Assembly: GCF_000719095.1 (NCBI RefSeq) | Contig: NZ_JOEH01000009.1 | Coordinates: forward strand, 1 to 64,000 | Direction: 5' to 3' | DNA length: 64,000 nt | Origin: Streptacidiphilus jeojiense | Lineage (GTDB): Bacteria; Actinomycetota; Actinomycetes; Streptomycetales; Streptomycetaceae | Part shown: positions 52,635 through 60,586 of the stretch, piece by piece | How the letters are laid out: the number at the start of each line of letters is the position of its first letter | Position numbering within the stretch: position 1 is the first letter of the stretch | Notes under the pieces: model-generated | Database searches by the model: none | What the model was told of the DNA's origin: nothing | What the model saw: the letters and a program-made list of their open reading frames with translations, nothing else | Program-made: the position numbers and the translations under genes

Positions 52635-53333
52635 ATGCGCGGGGTTCTCAACACGATCCGCCCTCGGTACCTGCTTGCACGGGGGCTCGCACGGGCGCTT
52701 TCCGCCGGTCGGCGCAGGGAGCGGTCACTGCTCCTGTCCGCGGCCACGATCTACGCGCAGGACTGGGGCTGGCCGGTACTGCCGGGCGCCGTCGCGGGTC
52801 GGGAGCGCTGTGCCTGCCCGCGTCCTGACTGCCCCACCCCCGGGGCCCATCCCTACGATCCGCCGCTACTCGCTGCGACCACCGACTCCAGGATGGTGCG
52901 CTGGTGGTGGCGGCAGCATCCGGACGCGCCGCTGGTGCTGGCCACCGGCGGCCCGGTCTCCGCGGTCAGCCTGCCGGCCTCGGCCGGGGCCCGGGTGCTG
53001 GAGTACTTCGACGCGCTGCGGATCAGGACGGGCCCGGTGATCGCGACGCCCACCAGGTACGTCATGCTCGTCGCGCCCTACACCATGCAGGAGTTGGCGG
53101 AACTGCTGATCGCCCAGGAGTGGGTGCCGACCAGCCTGCGCTACCACGGCAGCGGGGGGTACGTGGTGCTGCCGCCGTCCAGGACCGGGGCCGGGGTGCT
53201 GCGTTGGGCCCGTGAACCGGTGCCGGGACCGGGTGTCGACGGGGTGCCGTGGCTACCCTCGGTGAGTGATCTGATGGGGGCTCTGGTCGCCGCCAGTGCT
53301 GCGGTCCCCGACGGGGCACGGCTGGCGTACTGA
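52635..53333 (+). CDS. prim-pol N-terminal-domain-like protein, probably non-catalytic
   Basis: Protein of 232 aa resembling the bifunctional DNA primase/polymerase N-terminal domain family. WGWPVLPG, CACPRPDCPTPGAHP (a Cys/His cluster typical of actinobacterial members), VRWWWRQHPDAPLVLATG and YHGSGGYVVLPPS are recognisable. The position where catalytic members have an acidic VLDVD motif reads AVSLPAS, with no Asp. A regulatory or structural role is more likely than primase activity. ATG at 52635 chosen; GTG at 52629 also has a suitable ribosome-binding site. Confidence 0.78.
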   Translation: MRGVLNTIRPRYLLARGLARALSAGRRRERSLLLSAATIYAQDWGWPVLPGAVAGRERCACPRPDCPTPGAHPYDPPLLAATTDSRMVRWWWRQHPDAPLVLATGGPVSAVSLPASAGARVLEYFDALRIRTGPVIATPTRYVMLVAPYTMQELAELLIAQEWVPTSLRYHGSGGYVVLPPSRTGAGVLRWAREPVPGPGVDGVPWLPSVSDLMGALVAASAAVPDGARLAY

Positions 53334-53456
53334 GCGTTCGGCGTTGAGCGCGGCCGCCTCGGAACGGGCGGGCAAAGATAAGGCCCGGCCGCTGGCGACG
53401 GGGGATGCACCAGCGACCGAGCTGTTTAAACCGTAACAAGTTTTGGCGCCCAAGCA

Positions 53457-53507
53457 AATTCCCCGGGCGGAGCCAGAAGCGGTGTTTCTGCCTCCACCTG
53501 GGGAATT
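53457..53507. other. imperfect long hairpin in an AT-richer gap between convergent genes
   Basis: Outer stem AATTCCCC / GGGGAATT, with inner short pairs GGAG / CTCC and CAGAA / TTCTG. It lies in the 262-bp gap between convergent genes (53334-53595). The gap also holds a GTTTAAAC palindrome and a stretch AACAAGTTTTGG. It could be a bidirectional terminator or a small structured RNA; no known family recognised. Confidence 0.45.
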
Positions 53508-53595
53508 GTGATGCATGTCACTGAAAAATGGACCGCGTCGGACAATCGGTGTCGCCGAACGTGCCTGAACGGATGCAATCCGTAAGGCGCTCCGG

Positions 53596-54591
53596 TCAGC
53601 CGAGGGTGACCTGACGGTTCACCAGACCGGCGCGTGCGCGGCGCTCCTGACCGGTGAGCGGCGCGCTTTCGGCGAGTGCGCCGGCGAGTCGCTCGGCGAA
53701 AGCGGCAGCCGGCTTCTCGCAGTCCTCCGCCGTCATCTCCGCGGGCAGGTCCCACACCGGCACGGTGAGCCCGTGCGCCCGGAACGAGCCGACCAGCTTG
53801 GTCCCCTCGCCCAGCCCCGCGTCCTCGGTCGCGGCCAGCCGCGCCAGCGCGTCCAGCAACTCGTCCTCGGCGTACGGCATCACCCACCGCAGGTGGTTCT
53901 TGTCCGGCACGGAGCACCAGTAGGCGGTGTCCACCGAGGCCAGCCGCACGGTCGGGATGATGGTGGCGTTGGCGCTCTCCAGCGAGGCGGCGACCTCGCC
54001 GGTGGCCGCCTCCGCGTCGTCCAGCCAGAACTCGAAGCCGCTGTGCAGGGACGGCTCGAACGGCGCCGCGGTGTCGACCAGCTGCTGCAGTCGCGGCGCG
54101 TCCGCGGCCGGGCGGCGCGGCGGCACCGGGGTGCCCGGTTCGGCGGACAGCGCCTGGAGCAGGGCGTCGCCCAGGTCACGGCTGATGTCGCCGGAGGAGC
54201 CGTGGGTCTGCAGGCCCAGCAGCACGCTGCCGTCCTGACGGCGCATCGCGGGCCAGGCCATCGGCAGCACCGTCGCCAGGGTCACCGAGGGGACCTCGCC
54301 GTTGGCGCCCTGCAGCGCCGCCGCGGTCAGCGTCAGCGGCACCGTCGCGGCCGGGACGAGCTCACGCAGCGCCACCCAGTCGCCCTCGCCGGGCAGCCCC
54401 TCGAACGGACGCTGCACCAGTTCCTGGACGGCGTGCGAGGCCTCGCGGCCGTGGCAGGCCTTGTAGCGGCGGCCCGAACCGCAGGGGCACGCCTCGCGCG
54501 CGCCGACGACCGGGACCTCCCCCGCGGCTGCGGTGGCTGCGTTGTTCGACCCGGCGCGTACGGGCGCCTTCTTCGGCGGCTTCTTGGCCAT
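53596..54591 (-). CDS. DUF5926-family SEC-C motif protein
   Basis: Protein of 331 aa. Basic Lys/Pro N-terminus (MAKKPPKKAPVRAG), then a SEC-C zinc motif ACPCGSGRRYKACHG near residue 35, followed by an actinobacterial conserved domain (about 60-331) with W-containing motifs (FEFWLDDAEAA, YWCSVPDKNHLRWVMPYAEDE). Probable nucleic-acid or protein-binding zinc protein; function not established. ATG with GGGAGAG upstream. Confidence 0.85.
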   Translation of the reverse strand: MAKKPPKKAPVRAGSNNAATAAAGEVPVVGAREACPCGSGRRYKACHGREASHAVQELVQRPFEGLPGEGDWVALRELVPAATVPLTLTAAALQGANGEVPSVTLATVLPMAWPAMRRQDGSVLLGLQTHGSSGDISRDLGDALLQALSAEPGTPVPPRRPAADAPRLQQLVDTAAPFEPSLHSGFEFWLDDAEAATGEVAASLESANATIIPTVRLASVDTAYWCSVPDKNHLRWVMPYAEDELLDALARLAATEDAGLGEGTKLVGSFRAHGLTVPVWDLPAEMTAEDCEKPAAAFAERLAGALAESAPLTGQERRARAGLVNRQVTLG

Positions 54592-54724
54592 GGTGCGGTC
54601 TCTCCCGGTGCGGCGGCTGCTTGTTCCGCACCGAGCCTAGTGGTGCCGCGGGTCCCCGCCGGTCACGCCGCAGCGCCCCGGAGGGTGTCCGCCGCGGCGC
54701 CGCCCCGCTGACGTGGTGTCACTC

Positions 54725-55294
54725 TCACCCGGTGGCGACGCCGTCGCGCCGGGCGTGACGGGCCCGCACCGGGAGCACCGCCCACACGGTCACCTCGCCC
54801 GGGGCGTCCCTGACCCCCCAGTCGCTCGCCAGCTGTCCGACGATGCCCAGACCGCGACCGCCCCGCGCGGTCAACGAGGGGCTGCCCCGGCGCGGCCGGG
54901 TCGGCCCGCCGCCGTCGGTCACCTCGACGGTGAGCAGTCCGTCGCTGTGCAGCTCCCAGCCGACGACGACCCGGCCGCAGTCCCCCTGCGCGGGTCCCTG
55001 TCCCAGCCAGGCTGCCTGGGCGTGCGCTCGCGCCGACGGCTCGGCGGCGGACCCCGGGTGGATCCCGTCGTGGGCTGAGGCCGGTGCCGGCTCCAGCGGC
55101 CTGGCGTGCCTGCAGGCATTGCTCAGGAGTTCGGAGAGTATGAGCACCGCGTCGTCGATGACGACGTCGGGCAGATGCTGCGCGGCGAGGTCCTTTCGCA
55201 GTCGACGCCGCGCAGTGCTCACGCTCTCGGGACCATGGGGCACGGCCATGGTCGCCGAAGAAGTCGGCACATCACGCGCTACCACCAGCGCCAC
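54725..55294 (-). CDS. RsbW-like ATP-binding (GHKL) regulator
   Basis: HATPase protein of 189 aa. N-box LILSELLSNACRHA, D-box VEVTDGGGPTRP and G-box TARGGRGLGIVGQLASDWGV are intact. A Pro/Ala-rich insert of about 35 aa follows the N-box. Typical of the large streptomycete family of anti-sigma-like regulators. GTG start with GAGGAGGAGG 8 nt upstream, a very strong site. No partner nearby except the PP2C-like gene 3.5 kb away. Confidence 0.88.
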   Translation of the reverse strand: MALVVARDVPTSSATMAVPHGPESVSTARRRLRKDLAAQHLPDVVIDDAVLILSELLSNACRHARPLEPAPASAHDGIHPGSAAEPSARAHAQAAWLGQGPAQGDCGRVVVGWELHSDGLLTVEVTDGGGPTRPRRGSPSLTARGGRGLGIVGQLASDWGVRDAPGEVTVWAVLPVRARHARRDGVATG

Positions 55295-55554
55295 CCCCGG
55301 ACCTCCTCCTCAGCTGTCAGCCAGGGTGTGAATGCCCGTTGCAAGCACGGCGGAAACGAGAACAGAAGCACCACGGCATGCCGAAAAAGCAGCTGGAGAC
55401 GGAGTTGTCCCACTCATTTCACTAAGCGTAGCCGACTCGTCACTGAGGGTTTATCGGGGGTGGTGAAGAATGGTGAACCGGGTGAATTTCCGGCCATTCC
55501 GCTGCGCCCGCGTACGCCTGCCGAAGCAGGCTCCCGACTCCGCCATGGTCCGCA

Positions 55555-56445
55555 CTAGCGGCCCAACTGGTCAAGTACCCGGCGCGGATGATTGGTGATG
55601 ATGGTGTCCACGCCGAGCCGCAGGCACAGCTCGACGTCCTCCGGATCGTCCACCGTCCACACGTGAACTCGGTGCCCGGCCCGGTGCAGCGCGGCGACGT
55701 AGCCGGGGTTGGCGCGCACCAGGTCGATGCCGGGTCCGGCGATCCGCGCCCCGTGCGGGAGGGTGCCGTCGCGGAAGCGCAGCGGCACCCGCTCCATCAG
55801 GAAGACCGTCGGAATGGCGGGGGCCAGCTCCCGTACCCGGCGCAGCGAGAGCTGACTGAAGCTCATGATCCGCACCGGGGTGCGCTCGCCGTCCGCCGGC
55901 GTGACCAGATCGAAGCGGTGCAGCAGCTCCAGGAGCCTGCGCTCCACCAGGCCCGCGTAGCGGGTGGGGTGCTTGGTCTCGATCGCGAGTTCGATGCGGC
56001 GGCCGCAGCCGGTGGCGAACTCCAGCAGCCGTTCCAGCGTCAGCACCGAGGTGTGCTCGGCGTCGGCCCAGTCCGCCTCGTCGGCATCGGCGTCGGTGTC
56101 GGCACCGGTGTCGTCGGCATCGGCCGTCCCGGTGGCGGCGCGGGCGGCCTTCCAGGAGCCGAAGTCCAGCTCGGACAGCTGGGCCAGCTCCAGGGTCGAC
56201 ACCACGCCCCGGCCGTTGGAGGTCCGGTCCACCCGGCGGTCGTGCACGCAGACCAGATGCCCGTCGGCGGTCAGCCGGACGTCGCACTCCAGGGCGTCGG
56301 CCCCCTCGTCGACAGCCAGCTTGTAGGCGGCCAGGGTGTGCTCGGCGAGGGTGCCGGAGGCGCCGCGGTGGGCCACCACACGGGTGGCCGCGCGATTGGG
56401 CAGCACCTGCTGCCGGTGGGCCTTCGACTGGGGAGCGTTCGACAC
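55555..56445 (-). CDS. glycerophosphodiester phosphodiesterase
   Basis: Cytoplasmic GDPD (UgpQ-type) of 296 aa; hydrolyses glycerophosphodiesters to glycerol-3-phosphate and an alcohol. VVAHRGASG supplies the first catalytic His. ALECDVRLTADGHLVCVHD supplies metal Glu/Asp and the second His. VHVWTVDDPEDVE is the C-terminal family motif. The usual P-E-N-T after the HRG motif reads A-E-H-T. An Asp/Ala-rich insert (about 105-130) enlarges one loop. GTG start with weak ribosome-binding site. Confidence 0.9.
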   Translation of the reverse strand: MSNAPQSKAHRQQVLPNRAATRVVAHRGASGTLAEHTLAAYKLAVDEGADALECDVRLTADGHLVCVHDRRVDRTSNGRGVVSTLELAQLSELDFGSWKAARAATGTADADDTGADTDADADEADWADAEHTSVLTLERLLEFATGCGRRIELAIETKHPTRYAGLVERRLLELLHRFDLVTPADGERTPVRIMSFSQLSLRRVRELAPAIPTVFLMERVPLRFRDGTLPHGARIAGPGIDLVRANPGYVAALHRAGHRVHVWTVDDPEDVELCLRLGVDTIITNHPRRVLDQLGR

Positions 56446-56579
56446 GCCACCAGCCTAGGACCGGCCCCCGTGCGGCCCCGGCAGCGGCAGATGAATTCTG
56501 ACGGTGTGACCGGTTAACGGTCCCGGTCACACCGCCCGGCACCGGCACCGGCACCGGTCCGGGTCACAGCTCCTCCTGC

Positions 56580-57956
56580 TCACAGCCCGCGGCGGAGCAG
56601 CGGCGTCAGCGCCCAGGTGATCAGGGCCGGGACGACGAAGGAGAACAGCGAGGCCGAGGTCCACACCTGGGGGTGGACGTGCAGGACGTTCTGGGCGTGG
56701 GCCCAGAACGAGGGCCAGAAGTCGGCCCAGCCGGTCAGCTGGGCCGGGGCGATCAGCTGGTAGACCGCGAACCCCACCGCCCACGGCAGCAGCGTCAGCC
56801 ACCGCGTCGGCGCGGTCTCGCCAAGATCCCAGCCTCCCTCTCGCCGCCCCGCCCCGAAGTAGAAGTCCACCGCCAGCACCGCCGACAGCGGCACGAACAC
56901 CGCGCCGATCAGTCCCAGGAAGGACTCGTACCCGCTGAAGTCGGTCACCAGCAGGGCCAGCAGGGTGACCAGGGCGCCGAGTCCGATGGTGAGAATCCGG
57001 CGGTCCACCCGGGGCAGCAGGTTCTGCACCGACATCGCCGTCGAGTAGACGTTGGCGAAGGACTGGTCCGCCTCGCGCAGCACCAGCACGGCGAAGAACA
57101 GCCAGCCGGCGGTGATGCCCATGAAGGTGCTGAAGATCCTGTCCGGGTCGCCGTTGACCTGCAGCAGCGCCAGCAGCCCCACCACGTAGCACCACACCTG
57201 GGAGACCGTGTAGCCGGTGAACGCGCCCCAGAAGGAACTGCGGGTGCTCCTGGCGTGCCGGGTGTAGTCGGCGGCCAGCGGGACGAAGGAGATGGAGACC
57301 GCGATTACCGAGTCGACGGCCGGCAGGAAGCCGGTCCAGTTGCCCGGGGAGGGGTCGTGCACCCCGTGCCGCACCAGCTCCACCGTGAAGAACAGCATGG
57401 CGACGCCGACCGCGACCGCGACGTACTTGCGCAGCACCCCGATGGCGCCGAGCGGACGGATCGTCATCGCGGTGGTCAGCACCCCGGCCAGCACCACGTA
57501 GAGCCAGTGCGGGCCGCCGCCGAAGAGGGCGTCGGCGCCCATCGCGATCACGGTCAGCTCGAAGACGCCCCAGCCGAGGCACTGCACGATGTTGAGGACG
57601 GTGGGCAGATAGGACATCCGGGTGCCGAACAGCCCGCGCAGGATCGCCATGGCGGGGGCCCCGGCCCTGGTCCCGATGACGGCGGCGACACCGAGCATCA
57701 CCGAGCCGATCACCGTGCCGACGACGATCGCGGTGACGGAGGCGGCGAGGGACAGGTCCTTGCCGTTGAAGACCAGTACGGTCGCGGCGCTCTGGAAGCC
57801 GATCAGGCTGACGCCGAGGTTGGTCCAGAAGGCGGCCTGGTCGCGGAAGCCCAGCGTGCGCGGGGGCGAGGTGTCCAGCAGCAGCGGCGCCTCGGCGCGC
57901 GGGGACCCGGTCACCCGGTCGAGGACAGGATTGGGGGAAGGCGAAACGGACGTCAC
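56580..57956 (-). CDS. cytX: NCS1-family permease under TPP riboswitch, probable thiamine-precursor importer
   Basis: Membrane transporter of 458 aa, purine-cytosine permease family, about 12 TM segments. Family features: FWTNLGVSLIGFQSA in TM1 and GWGVFELTVIAMGAD in TM3. A TPP riboswitch lies directly upstream on the same strand. NCS1 members under this control (CytX) import hydroxymethylpyrimidine or related thiamine precursors. GTG start with AGGGAG, part of the riboswitch 3' strand, about 8-14 nt upstream. The substrate is inferred from the riboswitch. Confidence 0.87.
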   Translation of the reverse strand: MTSVSPSPNPVLDRVTGSPRAEAPLLLDTSPPRTLGFRDQAAFWTNLGVSLIGFQSAATVLVFNGKDLSLAASVTAIVVGTVIGSVMLGVAAVIGTRAGAPAMAILRGLFGTRMSYLPTVLNIVQCLGWGVFELTVIAMGADALFGGGPHWLYVVLAGVLTTAMTIRPLGAIGVLRKYVAVAVGVAMLFFTVELVRHGVHDPSPGNWTGFLPAVDSVIAVSISFVPLAADYTRHARSTRSSFWGAFTGYTVSQVWCYVVGLLALLQVNGDPDRIFSTFMGITAGWLFFAVLVLREADQSFANVYSTAMSVQNLLPRVDRRILTIGLGALVTLLALLVTDFSGYESFLGLIGAVFVPLSAVLAVDFYFGAGRREGGWDLGETAPTRWLTLLPWAVGFAVYQLIAPAQLTGWADFWPSFWAHAQNVLHVHPQVWTSASLFSFVVPALITWALTPLLRRGL

Positions 57957-57964
57957 GAGGCTCA

Positions 57965-58053
57965 GCTCCCTACGCCGGCATTACCCGGTCAGGTTCAGGC
58001 GGTCGGCGCCCCGTGTTCGGCGCCCTCTCAGCCTGGATGGGTCCAAGCTCCCG
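57965..58053 (-). promoter_or_regulatory. TPP (thi-box) riboswitch
   Basis: On the minus strand the conserved core reads in order: GGGAGC (P1 5' strand), GGCTGAGA (J3-2 thi box), a variable GC-rich P3 hairpin, CTGAACCTGA, CCGGGTAATGCCGGCGTAGGGAGC. These match the TPP riboswitch consensus, with P1 closed by GCTCCC/GGGAGC-type pairing. The 3' strand ends 9 nt before the permease start and carries the AGGGAG ribosome-binding candidate, so ligand binding would hide it (translational control, inferred). Confidence 0.95.
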
Positions 58054-58111
58054 CGTATGTGTTCGATGACATGCTAGGGGCAGCCGGTCGGCGAGCCAAG
58101 GATGAATGTCC

Positions 58112-58176
58112 GATGAGCTGTAGATGAGCTGTGAGCGGGGGGCGTAAGAAAGCTCTCAGATCAGTGCGCTATAGAT
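58112..58176 (+). promoter_or_regulatory. htrA promoter region with direct repeat
   Basis: Two copies of GATGAGCTGT (58112-58121, 58123-58132), 11-bp period, with a partly related GATGAATGT just before. A plausible -10 element TATAGAT lies at 58170-58176, about 95 bp before the htrA start. The repeat could be an activator site for an envelope-stress response regulator. Confidence 0.4.
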
Positions 58177-58270
58177 GCGGCCAAGGGAAGCGCACGGCTG
58201 GCCCTTACGATGCCCTGACAGTGGGTGGGCAATGCTTTGGGACGCCAAGTCCCGCAGGAGGAGGTCATTC

Positions 58271-60004
58271 GTGAGCACCGAGCACGAGGGTGGGGCCGTC
58301 CCCACCGGTGGGGAACCGGTGGAACCCTCCCTTGACGCGCAGTCGCAGGACGCGCCGCGCGACGCAACGCCCGTAGCCGCAGCGCCCGTAGCCGCCCCCG
58401 CTGCGGACGACACCGTCGTCCAGCCGGCACCGGCACCGGTGAACGAAGACACGACCGCGCTCCCGTACGGCACGGTCGAGCCGCCGGCCGACCCGACGCT
58501 CGCGTCGTTCCCGCCGCCGGCCCCGGTCCAGGCCGCGGCCCCGCAGCAACCCATAGCGGACCCGGTCGTACCCCCGGTGCCCCCGGCCCCTGTGGCCTCT
58601 CCCCCCGCCGTCGCAACTGACGCGTACACGAAGGCGGAGCACCAGGAGCAGCCCTACCCCGCCGAGCCGCCGCTGCCGACGGTGCCGCCGACCGGGGCTC
58701 CCGTCCCCGGCGCCGTCCCCGGAGCCGAGGCGACCGCGGTCCAGCCCCCGTTCGACCCGGCCTACGGTGCCCCGAAGCCCCCCTACGGCGGACAGCCTCC
58801 GTACGCAGGCCAGGGCGGACAGCCCCCGTACGGCGGCCAGCCCGGTCTGCCCTACTACGGCGGCTACGGCCAGCCCGTCCCGCCGCGCAAGAAGCGCCGC
58901 GGCGCGCTGATCGCCCTGCTCGCGGTGACCGCGATCATCGCCGGTGGGATCGGCGGCGGCATCGGCGCCGCGCTGGAGAACAACGACAGCTCCAACGGCT
59001 CCACCACCGTCACCAGCAGCGTGGACCCCAAGGCGCTCAGCCGCGCCCCCGAGAGCATCGCCGGGGTCGCCGCCAAGGCGCTGCCCAGCGTGGTCACCAT
59101 CTCGGCCAGCAACTCGCAGGAGTCGGGCACCGGTACGGGCTTCGTCTACGACACCCAGGGCCACATCCTGACCAACAACCACGTGGTGGCGCCCTCGGTC
59201 AACGGCGGCAAGCTGAGCGTGAAGTTCTCCGACGGCACCAGCTACCCGGCCACCATCGTGGGCCGCGCCTCGGGCTACGACGTGGCCGTCATCAAGATCG
59301 ACGGAACCCCGAAGAAGCCGCTGGTCCCGCTGGCGCTCGGCAACTCCGACGAGGTGGCGGTGGGTGACACCACCATCGCCATCGGCGCGCCCTTCGGCCT
59401 CTCGGGCACGGTCACCTCCGGCATCATCAGCGCCAAGAACCGCCCGGTCGCCTCGGGCGACGAGACCGGCGCGCAGACCTCCTACATGAACGCGCTGCAG
59501 ACCGACGCGTCGATCAACCCGGGCAACTCCGGCGGCCCGCTGATGAACGCCTCCGGTCAGGTCATCGGGATCGACTCGGCGATCCAGTCGACCGGCGGCG
59601 ACACCTCGACCGGCACCCAGTCCGGTAGCGTCGGGCTGGGCTTCGCCATCCCGATCAACCAGGCCAAGTGGGTCGCGGACCAGCTGATCAAGACCGGTAC
59701 CCCGGTCTACCCGATCATCGGCGTGCTCCGTGACGACTCCTACACCGGCGAGGGCGCCAAGATCGCCTCCGCAGCGGTCCAGGGCAGCGCCCCGGTCACC
59801 GCGGGCGGCCCCGCCGACAAGGCCGGCCTCAAGGCGGGCGACGTCATCACCTCGCTCGACGGCGTCCAGATCGACAGCGGCCCGACTCTGGTCAGCGAGA
59901 TCTGGTCGCACCACCCGGGCGACATCGTCACCGTCACCTACACCCGCGACGGCCAGAGCCACACCACCAAGGTCACCCTCGGCTCCCGCACCGGCGACCA
60001 GTAA
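58271..60004 (+). CDS. HtrA/DegP-type membrane-anchored serine protease
   Basis: Envelope protease of 577 aa. Cytoplasmic tail of about 215 residues rich in Pro/Ala and later PPYGGQPPY repeats; one TM helix (about 218-240). The trypsin-like domain has His in LTNNHVV, Asp in GYDVAVIKI and Ser in INPGNSGGPL. A C-terminal PDZ domain (about 475-577) contains ADKAGLKAGDVITSLDG. Degrades or refolds damaged exported proteins. GTG start with AGGAGGAGG 6 nt upstream is unambiguous. Confidence 0.94.
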   Translation: MSTEHEGGAVPTGGEPVEPSLDAQSQDAPRDATPVAAAPVAAPAADDTVVQPAPAPVNEDTTALPYGTVEPPADPTLASFPPPAPVQAAAPQQPIADPVVPPVPPAPVASPPAVATDAYTKAEHQEQPYPAEPPLPTVPPTGAPVPGAVPGAEATAVQPPFDPAYGAPKPPYGGQPPYAGQGGQPPYGGQPGLPYYGGYGQPVPPRKKRRGALIALLAVTAIIAGGIGGGIGAALENNDSSNGSTTVTSSVDPKALSRAPESIAGVAAKALPSVVTISASNSQESGTGTGFVYDTQGHILTNNHVVAPSVNGGKLSVKFSDGTSYPATIVGRASGYDVAVIKIDGTPKKPLVPLALGNSDEVAVGDTTIAIGAPFGLSGTVTSGIISAKNRPVASGDETGAQTSYMNALQTDASINPGNSGGPLMNASGQVIGIDSAIQSTGGDTSTGTQSGSVGLGFAIPINQAKWVADQLIKTGTPVYPIIGVLRDDSYTGEGAKIASAAVQGSAPVTAGGPADKAGLKAGDVITSLDGVQIDSGPTLVSEIWSHHPGDIVTVTYTRDGQSHTTKVTLGSRTGDQ

Positions 60005-60172
60005 CCCCACCCGGCCCGGACACACTCCGGCGCCCACCGGCCCCGTACGGCAACCAGCCCCACCGCCGTACGGGGCTATTGCTGCCCGAGCACCCCCGCA
60101 AACATGAGAAGATCCCTGAGCGCGGACAACCACCCGGGGGCCTCGCCCCCTTCGTGCTGCCCACCCGCGCAA

Positions 60173-60261
60173 GGAGAGCTGCCCGAGCGGCCTAAGGGAA
60201 CAGTCTTGAAAACTGTCGTCACGGGGAACCGTGACCGAGGGTTCGAATCCCTCGCTCTCCG
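60173..60261 (+). tRNA. tRNA-Ser (anticodon UGA)
   Basis: 89 nt. The acceptor stem GGAGAGC pairs with GCTCTCC, discriminator G. Anticodon arm loop CTTGAAAA gives anticodon TGA. A long variable arm (GTCACGGGGAACCGTGAC) marks a class II tRNA. The T arm GAGGGTTCGAATCCCTC is intact. CCA is not encoded. Its 3' side borders the mobile-element-like region, making it a likely integration target. Confidence 0.97.
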
Positions 60262-60282
60262 CAGGTAGAGAACACGCTGGTC

Positions 60283-60321
60283 AGGGCGGTTGATGGGATG
60301 ATTCCCATCAACCGCCCTTTT
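60283..60321 (+). terminator. intrinsic terminator after tRNA-Ser
   Basis: A 16-bp perfect stem AGGGCGGTTGATGGGA with its complement, 4-nt loop, followed by TTT. The stem core GGTTGATGG recurs in the hairpin at 62663-62710. Confidence 0.85.
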
Positions 60322-60586
60322 CGATTCCTGCCCCACCTTGTCTCGCCTGTATGTCACCTCTGACCAGCGCGTGTGGGCCAACTGTGGGCCAATCCAACGC
60401 GGCGTCGAGGTTGCTCCCTGAAATGAAACTCTGGCTGCGGACCTTGGCGAGAGCAGATCGGACCAGGTGGGGTGGTATCTGCTCGATGCGCTTGCGGAGG
60501 GGTATGGCAAGGAGCGCAACTTTGCCGACTGCGGCCTAGCTCAGCCAGTAGAGATATCGTCGCTGCCATCCCAATTGCAACTTTGG
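60322..60586. other. transition into lower-GC element; no gene recognised
   Basis: No coding region supported. It contains the near-repeat GTGTGGGCCAACTGTGGGCC near 60370-60390. That sequence recalls the 3' ends of actinobacterial integrase genes and may be a remnant of one on the minus strand. Base composition falls towards the ATPase gene. Confidence 0.45.

Noticed and set aside
53457..53507. c-di-AMP (ydaO) riboswitch
   Set aside because: The conserved ydaO core is not readable on either strand, and the gap is downstream of both flanking genes.
60354..60569. Small minus-strand gene beside tRNA-Ser
   Set aside because: Translation has no recognisable domain; at most a remnant of an integrase 3' end.
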